Source: Deltaproteobacteria bacterium
Lineage (GTDB): Bacteria; Desulfobacterota; UBA8473
Direction of reading: 5' to 3'
NCBI GenBank assembly: GCA_030643245.1
Contig: DAOWME010000161.1
Location: forward strand, 1-7,102
DNA: 7,102 nucleotides
The stretch's first letter is position 1. Each line of letters starts with the position of its first letter. Under the pieces are notes generated by a model. That model searched no databases. It was not told the origin of the DNA and worked only from the letters and a program-made list of their open reading frames with translations. Positions 5,710 to 7,102 of this stretch are shown piece after piece. Made by a program: the position numbers and the translations under genes.

Positions 5710-6861
5710 TTACTTATTCTTCACGTAAATCCCTCTACTTATTCTCTTAATCTCACCTTTCCTGTAAGCGCTGTAAACTATACCCCTGATCTTAACTTCG
5801 TCAATCTCTGTCTTCTTTTTCAAAAAAGGTACATTAACCCCTTTCCGCGACCTCTTGATAATGCCGAGAACCTGATCTGCTTCGGTTTCCGTTTGGGGTT
5901 TCTTCTTGTTGATACGTGGACTTTTTTCCGTCCCTTTCGCCTCCCCCGGTCCGCCCTTTTGAGGCGTTATTCGGGTTGTTTTCTTTTTTTCATTTGATTT
6001 GCTTCTGTTTTTTTTCTTCGTACTTTCTGTTTTTATGTTTCGAGCTGCCTTACCTGATACCCTCTTTTTAGCTGACTTTTCCTCAGGGCCTGCCCCTTTT
6101 TTAGAGACTATCTTATCAGCATCTAAATCCATACCTTGTTGCAGGTCAATACCGAATACATCCGACAGATCCGAGTCTGCAATAATTCTGGCGGTTTTCT
6201 TTTCTGCTGTTTTCAATAACTTACGGGTCTTGTCTTCTACTGCCTGGCTTATCAAATCACCCATCTCAACTTTTCTAAGTTTGAAAAACAGGCTCGGGTC
6301 CTCATCAAGCCTGGCGCCGATGCCATAGAGTGTGGCGGCAACATGCTTACACATATAGGCCCAGTCAGGACAGCTGCAATCAAATTCAATCTCCTTTGGG
6401 GAAGGGAATAACCCCTCTCCTTCTGCCATAAATATTTCGCCTAGCGCTCTTGGAAATTTTCCTGCTAAAAGCTCCTGCAACGAATCTAACTTCCCTCCGC
6501 ATGCTGTCTTGATGTTCCGCCAAACCTTCCCATCAATGGCTTTTATACTAATGGTTACAGAATAGGGTTTTGCGCTCGACCCCTGCACCAGAGATTCGAC
6601 TCTGCCGGAATCGATCTTAAGGTCCAGCACAGCTCCATGGCGAACATAGCTGCGTCCACGGCCGATACGATTGCTGTAATCCGCATATCTTTCAAGGTTC
6701 TTATTCCAAGATTTGCCCCACCAGGTTTGCGCAATAGCCTTTCCCTCAATAACGATCGGTCTAATGCCGGGATTTTTCTTTTTGAGTTTTTTTAATTTCT
6801 TGGCTGCTTTTGCTTTCTTTTCCGCTACAGGCACATATCGCGGATAACCCCAATATCCCAC
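5710..6861 (-). CDS. SWIM zinc-finger protein with lysine-rich linker and C-terminal winged helix
   Basis: A 383-residue protein counted from the GTG at 6861. The N-terminal YVPVAEKKAKAAKKLKKLKK stretch, then WWGKSWNKNLERYADYSNR (about 47-65) and GRGRSYVRHGAVLDLKI, are the conserved front of the bacterial SWIM-domain family. The SWIM zinc site CxCx6CxH is complete: Cys162, Cys164, Cys171, His173 in DCSCPDWAYMCKHVAATLYG. Family members are thought to bind DNA or proteins and often occur with SWI2/SNF2 helicases; none is in this window. Residues about 252-324 form a Lys/Ser/Thr-rich, probably disordered, histone-H1-like linker. The last about 55 residues (QVLGIIKRSRKGV to IKRISRGIYV) look like a winged helix-turn-helix. 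The linker and the winged helix suggest nucleic-acid binding. A GTG at 6867 would add two residues, but AAGAGG at 6867-6872 is correctly spaced only for 6861. First gene of the probable SWIM-radC-mltD operon. Confidence 0.9.
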   Translation of the reverse strand: MGYWGYPRYVPVAEKKAKAAKKLKKLKKKNPGIRPIVIEGKAIAQTWWGKSWNKNLERYADYSNRIGRGRSYVRHGAVLDLKIDSGRVESLVQGSSAKPYSVTISIKAIDGKVWRNIKTACGGKLDSLQELLAGKFPRALGEIFMAEGEGLFPSPKEIEFDCSCPDWAYMCKHVAATLYGIGARLDEDPSLFFKLRKVEMGDLISQAVEDKTRKLLKTAEKKTARIIADSDLSDVFGIDLQQGMDLDADKIVSKKGAGPEEKSAKKRVSGKAARNIKTESTKKKNRSKSNEKKKTTRITPQKGGPGEAKGTEKSPRINKKKPQTETEADQVLGIIKRSRKGVNVPFLKKKTEIDEVKIRGIVYSAYRKGEIKRISRGIYVKNK

Positions 6862-6866
6862 AATCA

Positions 6867-6872
6867 CCTCTT
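6867..6872 (-). promoter_or_regulatory. Ribosome binding site AAGAGG deciding the GTG start of the SWIM gene
   Basis: On the minus strand AAGAGG is followed by TGATT and then GTG (6861-6859), a five-base spacing. The alternative GTG at 6867-6865 overlaps the site itself and is therefore unlikely. Confidence 0.6.
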
Positions 6873-6879
6873 GTGCAGC

Positions 6880-6938
6880 AACAGGTCACAGGGTACAGTT
6901 GTCAGGGATCAGAAAAACCCTGGCCCCTGTGATCTGTT
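6880..6938. repeat. 59-bp compact palindrome upstream of the SWIM gene
   Basis: The outer arms are 14 bp with one mismatch: AACAGGTCACAGGG at 6880-6893 and CCCTGTGATCTGTT at 6925-6938. An inner hairpin CAGGG (6903-6907) with CCCTG (6918-6922) is closed by an A-rich loop. It starts only eight bases upstream of the ribosome binding site of the SWIM gene, so in the transcript it could fold as a leader structure; as DNA it could be an operator or a small REP-like repeat. The sequence is unrelated to the two other palindromes in the window. Confidence 0.65.
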
Positions 6939-6976
6939 ATATTATGCCCTCCTTATAATGCGAATTAGTTTCCATC

Positions 6977-7100
6977 CAGAAATGGCCCTTTTTCCCCTGA
7001 GCTGCGTTCTCCTCAGGTTTCCGCCTGCGACGTACGATCATGTACGCCTCGGCGCAAACCGTCGTGCGGCCTTGCTCAGAGAAAAAATTGCTCATTTCTG
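6977..7100. repeat. 124-bp concentric palindromic element at the right edge
   Basis: Paired blocks share one axis near 7038: CAGAAATG 6977-6984 with CATTTCTG 7093-7100; CTGAGC 6997-7002 with GCTCAG 7074-7079, plus pyrimidine-rich and A-rich tracts beside them that also pair; GGTTTCCGCC 7016-7025 with GGCGCAAACC 7051-7060 (one mismatch); and CGTAC 7031-7035 with GTACG 7042-7046 around the loop GATCAT. No plausible gene lies in it. It may extend past the window edge. It resembles a MITE or large REP-type element by shape only; it belongs to a different sequence family from the one at 3552-3770. Confidence 0.7.
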
Positions 7101-7102
7101 AA

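Noticed and set aside
6937..6960. Minus-strand TATAAT-like stretches (TATAAG, CATAATATAA) as the promoter of the SWIM operon
   Set aside because: Several overlapping -10-like words but no -35 element at suitable spacing; A+T-rich composition alone could produce them.
6871..7101. 76-residue plus-strand open frame at the right edge
   Set aside because: It reads straight through both palindromes, has no ribosome binding site and no recognisable protein pattern, so it is a chance frame.

Overview
The window (about 7.1 kb, mid-range G+C by eye) looks like bacterial chromosome, most likely from a Gram-negative anaerobe of the Desulfobacterota/deltaproteobacterial type. That assignment is an inference. 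It rests on the acetoacetyl-CoA thiolase plus 3-hydroxybutyryl-CoA dehydrogenase pair, an exported MltD-like lytic transglycosylase with LysM (implying a periplasm), a lysine-rich SWIM zinc-finger protein, and large palindromic intergenic elements. No rRNA, tRNA, CRISPR array, transposase or phage gene is visible.

Plus strand, left half. The window opens inside the 3' end of a PIN-domain (VapC-like) toxin gene, followed one base later by a Phd/YefM-type antitoxin, so the toxin precedes the antitoxin. After a short non-coding stretch comes a fragment of a diacylglycerol/lipid kinase catalytic domain that lacks both its N-terminal strand and its whole C-terminal domain; it is best read as a gene remnant. 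Then comes a tight three-gene cluster: thiolase (catalytic C88/H349/C379), 3-hydroxybutyryl-CoA dehydrogenase, and an isochorismatase-family cysteine hydrolase whose start codon overlaps the dehydrogenase stop (ATGA). The first two enzymes interconvert acetyl-CoA, acetoacetyl-CoA and 3-hydroxybutyryl-CoA. The substrate of the third cannot be told from sequence.

Middle. The plus- and minus-strand gene blocks converge on a 399-bp intergenic region. It carries a 219-bp palindromic element (3552-3770) with 23-bp terminal arms and nested hairpins, abutting a short orphan coding remnant on the minus strand.

Minus strand, right half. Three genes read leftward in the order SWIM zinc-finger protein, radC, mltD-like transglycosylase. 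The gaps are 31 bp and then an overlap, so they are probably one transcript. Upstream of the SWIM gene are two further, unrelated palindromes: a compact one (6880-6938) and a 124-bp concentric one (6977-7100) reaching the window edge.

Most genes belong to known families. The least explained sequence is the set of three structured palindromes, and the most curious contexts are the hydrolase coupled to the thiolase/dehydrogenase pair and the SWIM-RadC-MltD cluster. I did not find a convincing new multi-gene defence or mobile system.
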